DNA of 64,000 nt from Gonapodya prolifera JEL478 (lineage: Eukaryota > Monoblepharomycota > Monoblepharidomycetes > Monoblepharidales > Gonapodyaceae). Within the stretch, counting starts at the first letter, position 1. Each line of letters begins with the position of its first letter. The position numbers and the translations under genes were made by a program. The DNA is taken from NCBI GenBank assembly GCA_001574975.1, contig KQ965743.1, positions 185,660-249,659 of the forward strand, given 5' to 3'. The notes below the pieces were generated by a model that worked only from the letters and a program-made list of their open reading frames with translations, searched no databases and had not been told where the DNA came from. Shown here piece by piece: positions 12,401 through 26,631 of this stretch.

Positions 12401-13055
12401 CGTCGTACATCAGATTGCAGGAGTCAACATGAACTCTGGAGGCTTCCACGTTGTGGGTGGTGTGAGCACGCCGCCGAGTATGCACAAAAGTTATTCCAAT
12501 GGAGAAATCGCGCATGTTCCTGTACCAATGCATCTTCAGCGACGAGAGTCAAATTCGGTGACTCAAGTTGTGGGATATGGGTATCCGCCAAACACAATGC
12601 AGCTTCCGCAACATGAACCCCGAGGCGCTGTTGCGTACAGTGGCCTCATACCTGGAGAAACTGTTTACCGACTGGGTCCTGGTGGAAACCGTGAACCTGT
12701 TGGGATTGCATACTTTAACCCTGCAGGGGAATCTGATTCATATCGAGTCAATGGCGTCGCGGAACAACCTCCCACGTTCTTTGTGGCAAGCTCTGCGCCG
12801 CCACTTCCGAATATCGTATCCGTACCGGTGCATACTTTCCCACAACATTATTCTGCGATGGATCCAAACACGCTACCTTTCCAGCTTCAGCCGCATCATG
12901 GACAGCAATCGATGGTGGCCGATGAACGTATTTATCGCATTGCAACTGATATTGGAGGCATGAACACTATGGAAACAATGGTTGGGGCAGGTCAGAATGG
13001 GCTGGGACCGCGACCGAACTCTTCGGTGATATATCCTTGGCAAGCGAGCGCGTAA
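9468..13055 (+). CDS. Sfp1-like split C2H2 zinc-finger transcription factor
   Basis: Sfp1-type factors control ribosome-biogenesis and growth genes in response to nutrients. Exon 1 (9468-9811) is Ser/Thr-rich. After an intron (9812-9981) comes the first family motif, FCCGRRIDSLHELYSHYEEAH (near 10060-10120), a C2H2-type element of the kind found upstream in Sfp1. A long Pro/Ser-rich linker follows, with an intron at about 10725-10812. Two adjacent C2H2 fingers of the Sfp1 type end the domain: CPLPGCGKVYKNRGGLKYH (near 11390-11445, completed across the intron 11451-11519) and CAVEGCGKRYKNLNGV (across the intron 11712-11771). An acidic Asp/Glu-rich patch (near 11225-11280) precedes them. The final exon (11772-13055) is a Pro/Gln-rich tail that may activate transcription. 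The start codon is the first ATG of the open exon. Confidence 0.85.
9896..9918. repeat. Perfect 11-bp inverted repeat in an intron
   Basis: AACGGTTCGTT and AACGAACCGTT are exact reverse complements separated by a single A. The site lies inside the 170-nt first intron of the Sfp1-like gene. It could be a protein-binding palindrome or form a short hairpin in the pre-mRNA. Confidence 0.9.
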
Positions 13056-13343
13056 CAAGCGCGGACAACAATTATGTAATATTTTCTTCTTCCTTTTTGC
13101 AAACGTTTGTATGATGAGAATACATTGTCACTGTTCCACAGCCACCTTTCGAATCTGTGTTAGAAGAGAGACGGGGAACCACTCGCGGGAATGAACGAGG
13201 TAAACTTACTTCTGGAAGATGATGTGTTTGACTGCGTCGCCACAAGCGCGATTTTTTGGACCATTCAATGGCCTCATCTTTGGCCCATTCCAAGGAGCGC
13301 GTCAACCTTCATAAGGGAAGATAAGTCCCTAAATCTTTGTAAT

Positions 13344-16300
13344 TCACAATAGATCGACGAACCTATTTCCCGAGAGCATTTTGTCACTTTGAATGTTTGC
13401 AGAATCGTCAGCGTTTCCATGTCGCTGATTTGAGTCGACGACCTCATAATCCTCTGTACTTTGCTTGCCTTCAACCCACGAGAGACCGGGTTCAAATCGA
13501 CACTGCAAAACAACATAAGGCCGCTCCAGATGCATTGCTTCGGGAACCAGATCAGTTTCCAACCCATCTACAATGGAACCGTGCCATCCGAGGATATTTT
13601 CAGTATCACTTCCGGAGTTGCATGGCGGATCGGTGGTCGAAGACAATTTTTCTTGCAGCTCAGTGGAACCACTTTGCGAACTGGAAGCAACCTCGCCGCT
13701 GACCTCGGGCAGTTCGCGCAAGGGGTGATTAAACAAGCTGTCACTAGCTGTACTTTCGCTCTGAAACGGGGGTTCCAAATGAGGCGCAGTATCTTCGTCG
13801 ACAGGGTGACGCGTCGCAACAAAGCCCTTGGCGTCAAGCCATCTCTTTGTCTCCTCGCGGTGCTCCCGACCTTGGATAATCATCTTTGACCGACGTGCAA
13901 GTGATTGAACACTGGCGGAGCTTGTCCTTGAAGCGATTTCACGCAAAGTAGATCGTATCGGTCGTGTGACAACTTGCTCGACAGGAACTCGACGAGGGCT
14001 TGCGAAATGAGTTTGTGAACTATCTTCAATTGCATCATAGAGGGGAAGAATCATAGTGTGCAAGCATCCATCCATGACATCAGAAAGCCAAAGGTCCGTT
14101 AGTGCAATAACACGACCCCCTCGAACTATAAGCTCGAGGCGAACTGTGGTCTGGAGAAACGGAAGCAGGCATAACATATCACCACACACCATGCAGTCTG
14201 GTTGTGTACCAACCTGATATCGAGATATCGTTTTGAAACCAATCGCTTCATCAGAACTCTCGATCCAGATAGGATCTTCCTGTGTGGCTCGTTTTGTGGC
14301 CTTTCTCTTCTTGTCCATCACTGACGCAAGGTGACATGTGAGACGAATAAAAGTTGAGCGGCTCCTCGCTCCGGAAACTTTAGAGATATTGCGACCAGCG
14401 AGATGTTGAATCGTGAACAACCCAACGTCTGAAAAATATCATTGGAGGGAGATGTAACAGGTAAAATGAAAGCTTACGTACCGTATCCCTTCAAATTCAA
14501 GGGTACTTGGACGTCAATGACTCGAAAGACAAACGAAAGACGTAATTTGCCGAAGCCGATGCCCCCGGTTACCGGATACCATGACGAGTGTTCTCGACGC
14601 GTCTTGGGTTTCACACCAAAGATTTCCCCCAAGTCCACCACCACGCTACCAATGCTAGCGTCATGCTACCACACAAGTTTGAGGTATTACCAGATTAAAC
14701 CAACTCTAGACATCCGCTAACCTCGTGTGCACGCTCGTCCCGCACTTCTACCAGAACTTTGGTGGAAGTCCAATCCCGGACAAAAAGTTCGACGTCCGCA
14801 TTCCAATATGGCGTCGGATTATGATGCTTTGTGCGTGTCTGAAAGACTTTTCTATCGTTCAGGAACACAAACACGTAAGCTGCCAAAGGTAACGTCATCA
14901 GATGCGAGGATTTAATAATAAAGCCTGACAAGACACTTGCGTGAAACGTATGGCCCCGATTTGTCCTGATGACGTTGGTTAAGCGTAGTACATATCAAAT
15001 GGAGGAAACGGCGACACAAACCTTTTCTCGGACCATCATATCGAGACCTTGATGAACAGTGATCGCTAGGATGCCACTGGCTGATGATGAGGGAAAATCG
15101 GGAAAGTTGTGACATTGATGAGTACAAAAGATCGCGATCGCTGAACCAACTGTAATTATCGTCAAGCTCATCGTCGCATGTGCACTCGATTCTGTTCTCT
15201 TCTTTCTCTTGCTTTGTGCACGCTTTGGGATGGAAGAGCACATCAGCCCACAGCCTCCCGGGACTCTCGGCATGTACTTCAAGGCAGCCAGAAGAGACAA
15301 GCCCTGTCGAATCAACCAATTTCGTGATTGGTATGTTCACTTCACCAAGGCGATCATCTCTTAAGATTTTAGGTACGTTGAATGTAACGAACGCGTGCAA
15401 GCGCTTAAAGAGACTCACTTTGTCATCACATCGTAATCGAACAGGGTTATTGACAAATTAGACCCAATCTTCACGTCGTCTTCGGAAACTAGCACAAAAC
15501 TTGAATGGACGTGAGAAAACGTGAAAACGAAACATTGACTTAACCTCACTGTGTCTCCTCCCAGATAGGATGTGGGGAATTGTTAATTATTCTTGATTTG
15601 GCCAAAATCCTACTAGCACCAATCGATATCGCCGCATACGTATCGTTTTCACCTGGCAGCAAACTACGATTAAATGCACGCGTGGACCAAGATAAGTAAT
15701 AAACGCACTCATTATATCCGCTTTTCGTAGGTCGGTGCTTTCATGCAATCGAATTTCGGCAACGCCAATCGCCCGGACGTCTGCCCGTTTCAAGTGTGAC
15801 GGTCAAACTGTGAGGGCTACAAGAACAAATTTCACAGAAACTCACCATACGAAACTTCTTTACCAGTCAGGAGAGTTTCAAGGTCCAGACTGACAACGTT
15901 CGGGGTTACTGCAGTTTGTGTTATAACAGCGTCCATGGAGGACAATATAAAGCGACTCAAAATTGGAAGCTTTGAAAGATAGGGTGAGCAGGGTGGGATA
16001 GGTAAGACGAACAGTGTGCCCACATTCATGAGGTTGACCAGCTTTAGTGGTCGGATTGCAACATCGATGAATGGCTTGCTCAACAGGGAGACCCGCAACT
16101 CCTTCGCGAACGGTGCCTTTGGTGAAAGAACTATGTGAACGCGAGCCTTTCAAAACAAGAGGTTTGACTTCGTTATACAAGGAAACGGCTGATTCAGCTT
16201 ACCTTAGCTTCAAAGGCAGCTTGCTCCACCAAAATGGGAACAGTCACACCTCCTAGTTGAGGTGCGCCAACAAACGCAGTAATTAGAAAATGGGTATTTA

Positions 16301-18016
16301 GTGTTCGGTCCGAGCCAGACCCAATTGCGGTCACGGGTGACTGCAGAGCGATGGTTACATCCATTAACTGCGAAAGCAATCTGTCACCTTTTGGCACACG
16401 ACACAGAAATCGAAGAAACATACAACCGAATCCTCCCCGCTTGCTTCAGGATAAGCCTGGATGCTTGTTACTCTTGGGGCATGGGGGCCAAGTTCAAAGT
16501 CAGCGACCCGAAGATTTCGCTTCATTAAACGTTAGCCCTACGACGGAGCAAGAAGGCAATACGAACTAACCACAAAAGGTGGAGCCTGGGCGTTCATTTC
16601 GTCTTCCAGGGTGTCTATGAGTGAATTGAACACTAACGGGAACGATTCAGTTCCACATGTTCAGTGACTGGAGACCTCTCTCACTCACTATTGGGGTCCA
16701 GGATGACCCATAACTGCGAAATTAAGAAGTTCATCCATTCGGCAGTCTCCACGTTCTTGCCGAGCTGAGAAATGACACAGACCGTGGCTCAAATTTAAGA
16801 ACTTGTCATTTGACCCGTTGTTCTAAAACTCACATTCAGAACCCCTTCCATTCTCCTCTTCTCCCAATCCACTCGTTTTTCTAGTCTTTCACGATCATTG
16901 ACCGCCCAAGAAGCTAGTGCGACCCTGTTTTGAACGGCCGGTTCACATAACTCTGGAATTCATCTTCAGTTTGGGCACGAACCAGAAAACAACGACAAAG
17001 AGCCAGCTCAGACCAATGCGGCCTATTACCCAGCAGGTTAGGCAGACCACGGAACCAGCCAGAATGGTCAGCGTCGCGTCATTATCCGACAACATACGAG
17101 TCCAAGGTGCCACAGTGGACTTTGGATGGTTCGAAAGAAGAGGAACATGCGAGTTGAGACAGATTGAAACGGAAGGCGGAAGCGGTGCTGGATCTGAGTG
17201 ATCGAGACCTGGCAATTGTTCCAGTGACGTTAGGGTTTGATTCTATCGTGATTAGACGATTCATTCGTTAGTTCTGGGGCAGTGATGACCGAAAAGCAAT
17301 GCAACAGACACCTTTTTCGTGAAAATTACTTGACTTCTCGTTCTCGTCCGCTGCTCCTTATCCAACTTTTCGTGCGGACTTTCGCCATACTTTGGCGGTA
17401 CCGCGACGAGCAAGTCCGGTTTCAGAGGATGTGGAACAGCCCGTGGTGGTGTCTCCGAAAGGGTTCGGTTGTCTGTGTCGTGCCGTTCTCGCCTTGGCTT
17501 TGGCGATGTTGCATCATTGTCTTCGTGCCAGATGGGTTTCTAGGCGACGCGTTGTCAAACAATGCATGACTCTGAATTCCGGGAGAGAAATAAATTGCGT
17601 ACTTCGGGAGACCTTTGCTCGTCGTCGTCGTAGTGAATGTCCTGGCTTCCTTTCAACTCTTTCTCCTTCAGGCCGTCCTCGACAGCTGTCCAAAGCGGTG
17701 ACGCAGCCTGTTGAGCGCTCGCCAGCTGGCCCTCGAGGCTCAAATTCAAAATCTCCGATCGAGAGGCGATCGGTGATTCTCTGTACAGAGAAAACGGCAG
17801 TTTGTCCAAACCCAGCGTATCGGCATGATGCAGGGTCGCTTGAACATTCCTTTGTTCTCTCGTAGACTGTTTGTCCACCGACGACACCGACGGATCAACG
17901 TTTGGTGGATCTAGATGTGGCTTCGTTCCATCAACGACGTTTTCGCAAGCGTGGAGGGTTGATGCCCCGTTTCCATCGTTTTCCGCCTCTTGAGCTTCGA
18001 TTGATTGGCTGCTCAT
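13344..18016 (-). CDS. SMP-C2 lipid-transfer protein (tricalbin / Mug190-like)
   Basis: Proteins of this type bridge the endoplasmic reticulum to other membranes and carry lipids in their SMP domain. In reading order there is: an acidic N-terminal tail from ATG 18016; a strongly hydrophobic stretch LTILAGSVVCLTCWVIGRIG (near 17080-17025) that should anchor or hairpin into the ER; the SMP start NVETAEWMNFLISQLW (near 16765-16700); SLIDTLEDEMNAQAPPFV; LRVADFELGPHAPRVTSI; and LRVSLLSKPFIDVAIRPLK (16100-16040), ending VSLDLETLLTGK. A first C2-like unit is near 15780-15300 (IGVAEIRLHESTDLRKADI; ILAKSRIINNSPHPIWEET) and a second near 15110-14510 (VFQTRTKHHNPTPYWN). The 1.1-kb last exon may hold a third, then a Ser-rich tail ending at 13344. 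At least a dozen introns are needed. Exon junctions checked by eye keep the family motifs in frame. Confidence 0.8.
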
Positions 18017-18060
18017 GATTTCCCTGACGTTTTTCCTGTTGGTGCGCGAAGGTTTTTGTG

Positions 18061-18668
18061 GCGGCGAAATGCTGGGTTGTTACGTCACTATACACCACAA
18101 TTTCTATTCAAAACTTATGCTATTTATGATCACAGGAAGGTTTTTGGGCGGCGAAATGCCGCGTCGTTACGTCACTTTTATACAAATTTCTATCCAACAC
18201 TCCAATACTCCAATACAAAAGTAAATTTATGATCATAGATTTCGGACGATAGAGGAAGGACTTAAAAACGTACAAGATCCAATCATCCATAATCACCATG
18301 GGCTCGTTTTGGTAGAGCGGCGAAATTTTGTTATTACGTCACTATCACACAAATTTCTATCCAATACTCCAATACTATGGTAAATTTATGATCCTAGATT
18401 TCGGACGCTAGAGGAAGGACTTACAAACGTACAAGATCCAATCATCCATAATCACCAATGCGCTCGTTTTGGTAGAGCAGCGAAATTTTGCATCGTTACG
18501 TCACTATCACACAAATTTCTTTCCAATCAATACTAGAGTAAAATTTATGATCATAGATTTCGGACGCGAATGTGCTGAAAACGAGTCCAAATATCACTCA
18601 GACAGTGAAGAACAACAGAAAGGAAGGACTGACAAACGCATAAGATCCAATCATCCATAATCGCGATG
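18061..18668. repeat. Degenerate tandem repeat with TTACGTCA boxes
   Basis: Four imperfect copies of a unit lie head to tail; the first is short (about 87 bp) and the others are about 160-170 bp. Each has the core gcgaaat...TTACGTCA...acaaatttctatccaa...taaatttatgatcatagatttcgg. The TTACGTCA octamers start at 18080, 18167, 18334 and 18496. A second shared block, acaagatccaatcatccata, occurs near 18270 and 18432, and in altered form near 18640. The array sits upstream of the SMP-C2 gene, which reads away from it. TTACGTCA is the complement of TGACGTAA, a CRE/ATF-like bZIP site, so the array may act as its promoter; that is inference. Confidence 0.85.
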
Positions 18669-19120
18669 GGAACTTTTGAGTATAAAACGCAGAATTTACG
18701 GAAGGAAGCTTCCTCTTCCCTGTTTTGTATGTGTACTCTGGATGAGCATCTTGGCTTCGCTCTCCCTATCTTCCCGTCCGTCAACGATTTAGATTGTAAT
18801 GGGATGGCTCCTCGAATTCATTCAAATGAATTGACAGGGCGAAATTACCCATGCTAGTGTCACCCTCTTCCAGGTTGGTCTTCGCGAGCATGCACACCCA
18901 ACAATATGTGTTTGAATTGTAGCCAGTCCACACCCGTCAATATGATTCTTTCTGAGAATGAAGACAAAAGAAAAGGATAAACTACTAGCTTATCAAACTA
19001 GTCCTTCTAACGTGGTACGATCAGATGTCCGGCAGAATTTCGCAGTTGTCCCGTTGTGACCAAAGCAGAGGAGTGACTGCATTCACTTGAGTGCAGTGAG
19101 GTGAGCTCCCAGCCTGGTCC

Positions 19121-20771
19121 ATGCAGACGAAGACGCTCCACCGCGTGATCCGCGCACGAAATCAAAAGCGGCAGCTGCAGAGAAAGACACTCGCAGCCGA
19201 ACTCACGGACAGTGCTGCTGAGCAACCACACACGAAGAAGCGGAGAACGTCGCTGCACCAGAAGGAAGGCTTAAATGAGCAACCCAATCGTTTTTTCGAT
19301 ACGCCTCGACTTCGGGACGCTCGCAGAGCGGGCTATGGCCTGAAGGAACCTCCAACCGTTCCTCCTTATGTGCCCCACGTGTTGAGCCCTCCAATCCCGC
19401 TTCCACAACCTTCTCGCTCCTCGCAGAAGGGTGAAAAAAAAGAATTCGATTTCGTAAGCGAGCATTTATGGAGCGGCTATCGCTAAAGGGACTGCTCGAT
19501 ACAATCATACCGTCGAAACCACAGGACTCCGCGCGCACTGTACGAAACGATTTTTCTCAGCACTTTGTTGATACCGGACGATATCCTTCAAATTTTCTTC
19601 GAGATAGTCCTCTGGAGGAACGATTCGAAGAGTACGTTGTGGTCTCTTACGCACTCAAAAGTTGTAGCATAAGAACGAACGACGCCCGCCGCTAGGTATC
19701 CCAAACTAAAAGAGCTCATCCGGCTCAAAAACGGAAAGATTAAAGAACGCGCGACAACGCCTCAGTACATTCGAACCAACCTGCGCACCTTCGATTTCAC
19801 ATCACTCGGAAGCAGATTCGACGTCATCTTGATTGACCCGCCGCTCGAAGAGTATTACAGGCGGTTTCCTTCGATGGCAGCACGGATTAAACCCGGGGAA
19901 GACATCATGTGGACCTTTGACGAAATTGCCAAACTCCCCATTCCGGATTTGGCTGCGAACCCTTCCTTCATTTTCATATGGGTCGGCTGCGCAGAAGGTT
20001 TGGATAAGGGTCGCGAGCTCTTGAATAAGTGGGGTGAGCTCTCCTCTCGTTCCCGCCGAGTGTCATCCGATGATACAGCAACTTGTTTTCTTTCAAAACC
20101 CCTTGAAGGGTACCGCAGAGCTGAAGACATAACATGGCTAAAAGCAAATCGAGTGCGTCCTGACCGATCGGGCTTGGATGACTCATCGGACGCCCCAACG
20201 ACGGACAGGGGACTTGTCTTCCGTCGTTCCAAAGAGCACTGCATCATGGGCATCCGCGGCACCGTTCGGCGCAGCACCGACACTCACTTCATTCACTGCA
20301 ACGTCGATACAGATGTCATCATCGCCGAGGACAAACCGCCGGGGGATACGAGCAAGCCGGAGGAGATCTATCACATCATTGAACACTTCTGCCTCGGACG
20401 ACGTCGGCTGGAGTTGTTCGGGACCGTAAGTTGTGGGGCACCTGAGGAATCACGCGACGAACTCTGCTCAGTTTCAGGGGTTCTGTATGTAGGATTCCAA
20501 CATTCGACCCGGCTGGGTCACAATTGGCGCGGACATATCTGGGACCAACTTTGATCCGATCGTGTATGGGAACTTCTTCTCATCAGATCCAGACGGATAT
20601 CTCGTTGGGTCGAGCTCAGGTGCGTGCTTTAAGGCCCCTGTGTGAACGCGACAGTACCCATCACGCTTGTTGCCCCGCACTGCAGAAATTGAAAGTCTCA
20701 GGCCCAAAAGCCCGCCACCGCCGCAGGCGGGTAAGCGAGGAAATACCATGTCGCGGGGCGGAAGAGGATGA
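19121..20771 (+). CDS. METTL14 orthologue, subunit of the m6A mRNA methyltransferase
   Basis: METTL14 pairs with METTL3 (Ime4) to methylate adenosine N6 in mRNA; it shapes the RNA-binding groove and is itself catalytically inactive in animals. Exons 19121-19453, 19525-19631, 19696-20033, 20109-20425, 20493-20619 and 20686-20771 join exactly in frame. Family landmarks are [36 protein letters not shown], the active-site-like [64 protein letters not shown] and [12 protein letters not shown]. It ends [13 protein letters not shown] and a short Arg-Gly tail (SRGGRG), as in animal METTL14. The motif reads DPPL, between the METTL3 DPPW and the animal METTL14 EPPL. A basic N-terminal region (first about 110 residues) probably targets the nucleus. 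Confidence 0.93.
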
Positions 20772-20915
20772 GACACTACGTGCCGTAATGAACGTGTGCA
20801 TTGTGCACAATTTAGCAGTTATGTAAAGAGTTCCGCAAGAGAGGAAATAAAACGTCCCGGGAGAGTATGAGAAACAGCTTGTAATGATATGTGCTAGTGA
20901 CAAAAGACTTTTCTA

Positions 20916-23363
<2,448 letters not shown>

Positions 23364-23976
23364 ATGGTGAGTCTAACGTTCTCCCATCGATCACACGATT
23401 GGGGGCACGTGTTCGACTGCACGATTTGCGGGATCACTGCCTCACTGCCCAATCTCGTCACCACCATTTCCTGAACAAATGTCGGCCAACGCATCTAGTC
23501 CGCCGCTCGTCGCATCGTACCTCTCTTTGACCGAATCCTTGTCCAACGAGTGAAAGCAGCCGAGGTGCGTGACATGCTTGGCCTTGTCGAAGCCGTTTTG
23601 CACCACATCTCAATCACATGTTCCAACGCCTTGCGACTCTTTGTTTCTGATATCGGAACAGCGAACGGCTTCTGGATTATTCATACCTGAAAAAGCCCAA
23701 GAGACTCTCAACGAGGGTGTCGTTGTTGCGACCGGACCCGGTGCCCCAGACAAGGTGCGGTCCGTCAAGCTACTGGGTCTACAGGGCGCTACCATCTGTG
23801 GTACATCTTATCGTTGTCTTTGTTTTCTCCAGGACGGAAAGGTCCAACCAACTGCTGTGAAGCCTGGCGATCGCATTTTGTTGCCGCCTTTTGGTGGCAG
23901 CAATGTGAAATTGGGCGAGGAAGAGTTCATCATTTACCGTGACCAAGAGATCTTGGCGAAACTCGAGTCGAAGTAA
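23364..23976 (+). CDS. HSP10: Mitochondrial co-chaperonin HSP10 (GroES family)
   Basis: Caps the HSP60 ring during protein folding in the mitochondrial matrix. Exon 1 is only the start codon (23364-23366), then an intron 23367-23498, exon 23499-23564, intron 23565-23660, exon 23661-23754, intron 23755-23832, and the last exon 23833-23976. The product begins MSAARRIVPLFDRILVQRVK, followed by ERTASGLFIPEKAQETLNEG, VVVATGPG, KPGDRILLPPFGGSNVKLG and EEEFIIYRDQEILAKLESK. These are the classic GroES blocks including the mobile loop (ERTASGLFIPE), with the normal length of about 100 residues. The ATG-only first exon is unusual but gives a perfect join. Confidence 0.95.
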
Positions 23977-24092
23977 TATCTGTCTGCGTCGTACCTGCAC
24001 ACCTTGCAAATACATGTTAAATAGAAAAAGGAATCGATAATCGCTTAGAGAGCCGGTGTAGTCCATTTCCATTCCTTTCCGGTGATGGTGTG

Positions 24093-26460
24093 ATGAACCA
24101 GAGGGAAGAGAGCAGACGAAAGAGTTGCGAAGCATCCATTCAACCCCAAACAACAAACATGCCCCGGGGAGTACCGCCCAATCCCGCCCCACATCGCCTA
24201 GAGAAAGCTCTCCCCACCCCACCGCCATCATCAGTACCCCTTGATCCGTCGCCTCCTCCAGAAAGTCCGCAATCCGACCATGACCATAGCTTTCCTGATC
24301 GAAAACGCGCTGCTGGCCCTGGTTTTCTTTCTAGAGTGACGGAAGAGGCGCGATCCGCCCTTCGTGAAGCTGCCACGCTATTCGATGGCGTTCCCGTTGG
24401 CCGTATATTATTGGTTGCGCTTTCTGCATTGATATTTGTGGTACCAGGGGTACTATTGACAGTACCATCGGACTCTAAGCCTGTCTCATCTTTAGAGGCC
24501 GTTCTTCCTACATCATTTTGGGGTGCCTACTTCCTTGGGGCCAATCCATTTGAAAGTTCAAGAGCTGAACAATGGGAACAAGAACTAGCGCCGCTGGAAA
24601 CTCGCTCAGATGGTGAATCGGAAAGACCCTTATCGGGAGTGGAAGATAAGATTCTGGGAGCGTGGACAAGGAGAAGGAGCAAGTTCCCCTTGGAGGTGCG
24701 AACCACTACTACCAAGTATGTTGTGTTTGCTCTTCCCTTTTCCAATAGCAGATTCCCTCGGATTCCGGCTGCGCTGTTATTTATTTTGTTTGGGAAGCTT
24801 CTGTGGATTTGGAGAACACGTATTCACATTCACATCTTTGATGTGCATCAGGGAAGTGGTGCCTGCCATAAACCCATCAACCGCCACCCGTCCGCTTGTC
24901 CGCATGATATTCGGTCCCCAGGGATCTGGTAAAACAACAGTTCGCCTTCTCGCACAACGGAACACTCAAGGAAGGGGATGGGGCAAATCAACAACATGGT
25001 TTACGTTGGATGCAGCCGAGGTGGGCTTGAACTGCTTGTTTAATCGAAGTTCCACTAATGATTGGTTCATACAGGTTGGAAAGAATATTGCGCACTTTCA
25101 GTCATTCTTGTGGCGGAATGCTGGCACGGTTACCAGGATTGCTTACAACCAAGAGAGCTACCTCCGAGCGCGCTTTCACCTCGACTTTACTGCCGGAGAT
25201 TTGGCGGACATGCTCTTGGTAAAAGCCGTGACTGGCCTTGTCAGCGGGTGGGTCTTCTTTTCCTTTTTGTAAAGGAGACAGTGGTTTTTAACGATTTTTG
25301 CTCCAGTTCTGTAACTTCCCGCCCATCTCGACTGAAACCTGAAAGTGCGGCATGCCTGGCTCGTCTTGCCAATACTTACTACGGAGGCTCGAATGAAACA
25401 CTTGTTAACTTCACTGCGCTCCTTCGTGTTACACCATTGGCTGATGACGCAACGATTGAACGAAAAGAAGTCAAAGTTGTTCCGCCCTCCGCTTCTCCTG
25501 TCTATGAGTGTCCCACCATGGAAGACAACGGGGACATGGGCCCTTTGAAAACATTTTTAAGACTATCGAAGGAGATGAGCGTTGGAGATCTTGTGCGTGA
25601 TCTGACACGGAGGACCTGTTTCTCTGCGTTCCCTCACATTTGTGTTTTGTTGAACAAGGTTTTCTCTCTGGACGGACTGAGTGACAACGCCCTGTTTCGT
25701 GGAGATTCTGGATCACGTGCTGTAAAAGCACTCGTGAAAGCTGCCTCAGACCCTACATTTGTCGACATTTTGAATGCGGAAAAGATAAGGTGATAGTAAG
25801 GAGTGGCGCTGTCCAATTTCCAGTGCTCATTTTAGTGTTGCAGTTTTTGGATCTTTGTTCCTGGTGCAGTGGATTCGATCCTGGAGAAAGAAACGAGAGA
25901 GCGGTTAAGCGACTCTGAACATGTTATCGTTGATCGTGAGTAAGCTTCGGTATGTTGCCCCGCTATTGATTGGCTTCGATCACGACATTTCTTTCGGACA
26001 GTCACGTACGACGTAGCAGACCTCTTGCGAATCGCGGATCAGAGATTTTCGACATATCAAACCTGTGCGAATCGAGTTACAAACCCGTCCGTCGCGGGTG
26101 GACACTCCTTCTGGGCATCCTGGGGTTTTGCCAAAGATTTTTATGATGTTCCCTGCCCAAGAACATTTCGAGACTTATTTTGCAACGTCCAAGAGAAAGA
26201 TTGGGTGGAGGAAGCTGTGACAAAGGCCTGTTGGCTCAAGACTCCCAGGCAGATCTTGGCGGTCTTTCGCGAAGTTGTTCGGCTATTAGCGTCGGTGAGT
26301 GTCAGCCCTGTGTTTTTTCGAGCAAGACAACTCTGACTATACAGCTTTGTGGAATTAGGAAAAGCCCGTTGATTCCACTTCACCTCGTTCCTTTTGTATA
26401 TCTGAGGATCTGTTTATAAAAGCGCTACGCGACCTCAAGCGGTCGGAAAGCTTGTCCTAA
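24093..26460 (+). CDS. Membrane-anchored P-loop protein of unknown family
   Basis: I do not recognise the family. The N-terminal part is Pro/Ser-rich, with one clear hydrophobic segment GRILLVALSALIFVVPGVLL (near 24400-24460) that should be a membrane anchor. After introns comes a Walker A motif, MIFGPQGSGKTTVRLLAQ (24904-24957), then WGKSTTWFTLDAAE. Later exons hold YLRARFHLDFTAGDLADMLL, a long helical section (SRPSRLKPESAACLARLAN ... ERKEVKVVPPSASP), WIFVPGAVDSILEKETRERL, and a final tail SEDLFIKALRDLKRSESLS ending at 26460. At least six introns are inferred from GT-AG signals and frame changes. No clear Walker B was identified. An alternative start is ATG 24159 (MPRGVPPNPAP). An ATPase or GTPase bound to a membrane is a reasonable guess. 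Confidence 0.6.
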
Positions 26461-26631
26461 TTTAGTCAAGTAAGGTGTTTGTATAAATATTTTATAACTG
26501 AGTCGTCACACGCCATTTTTGTGGTGACTTCAAAAGCTTCTGAACAAGAGGAAAGCTGTTTCTATGAATGGCAAAGGCTCAGATGACTGTGGTCACATAA
26601 AACGTCCGTCTCCCATTTGTGCCAATACACG

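Noticed and set aside
19121-20771. METTL3 (Ime4) as the identity of the methyltransferase gene
   Set aside because: The motif is DPPL and not DPPW, and the landmarks [14 protein letters not shown] and the SPPP/RG tail are those of METTL14.
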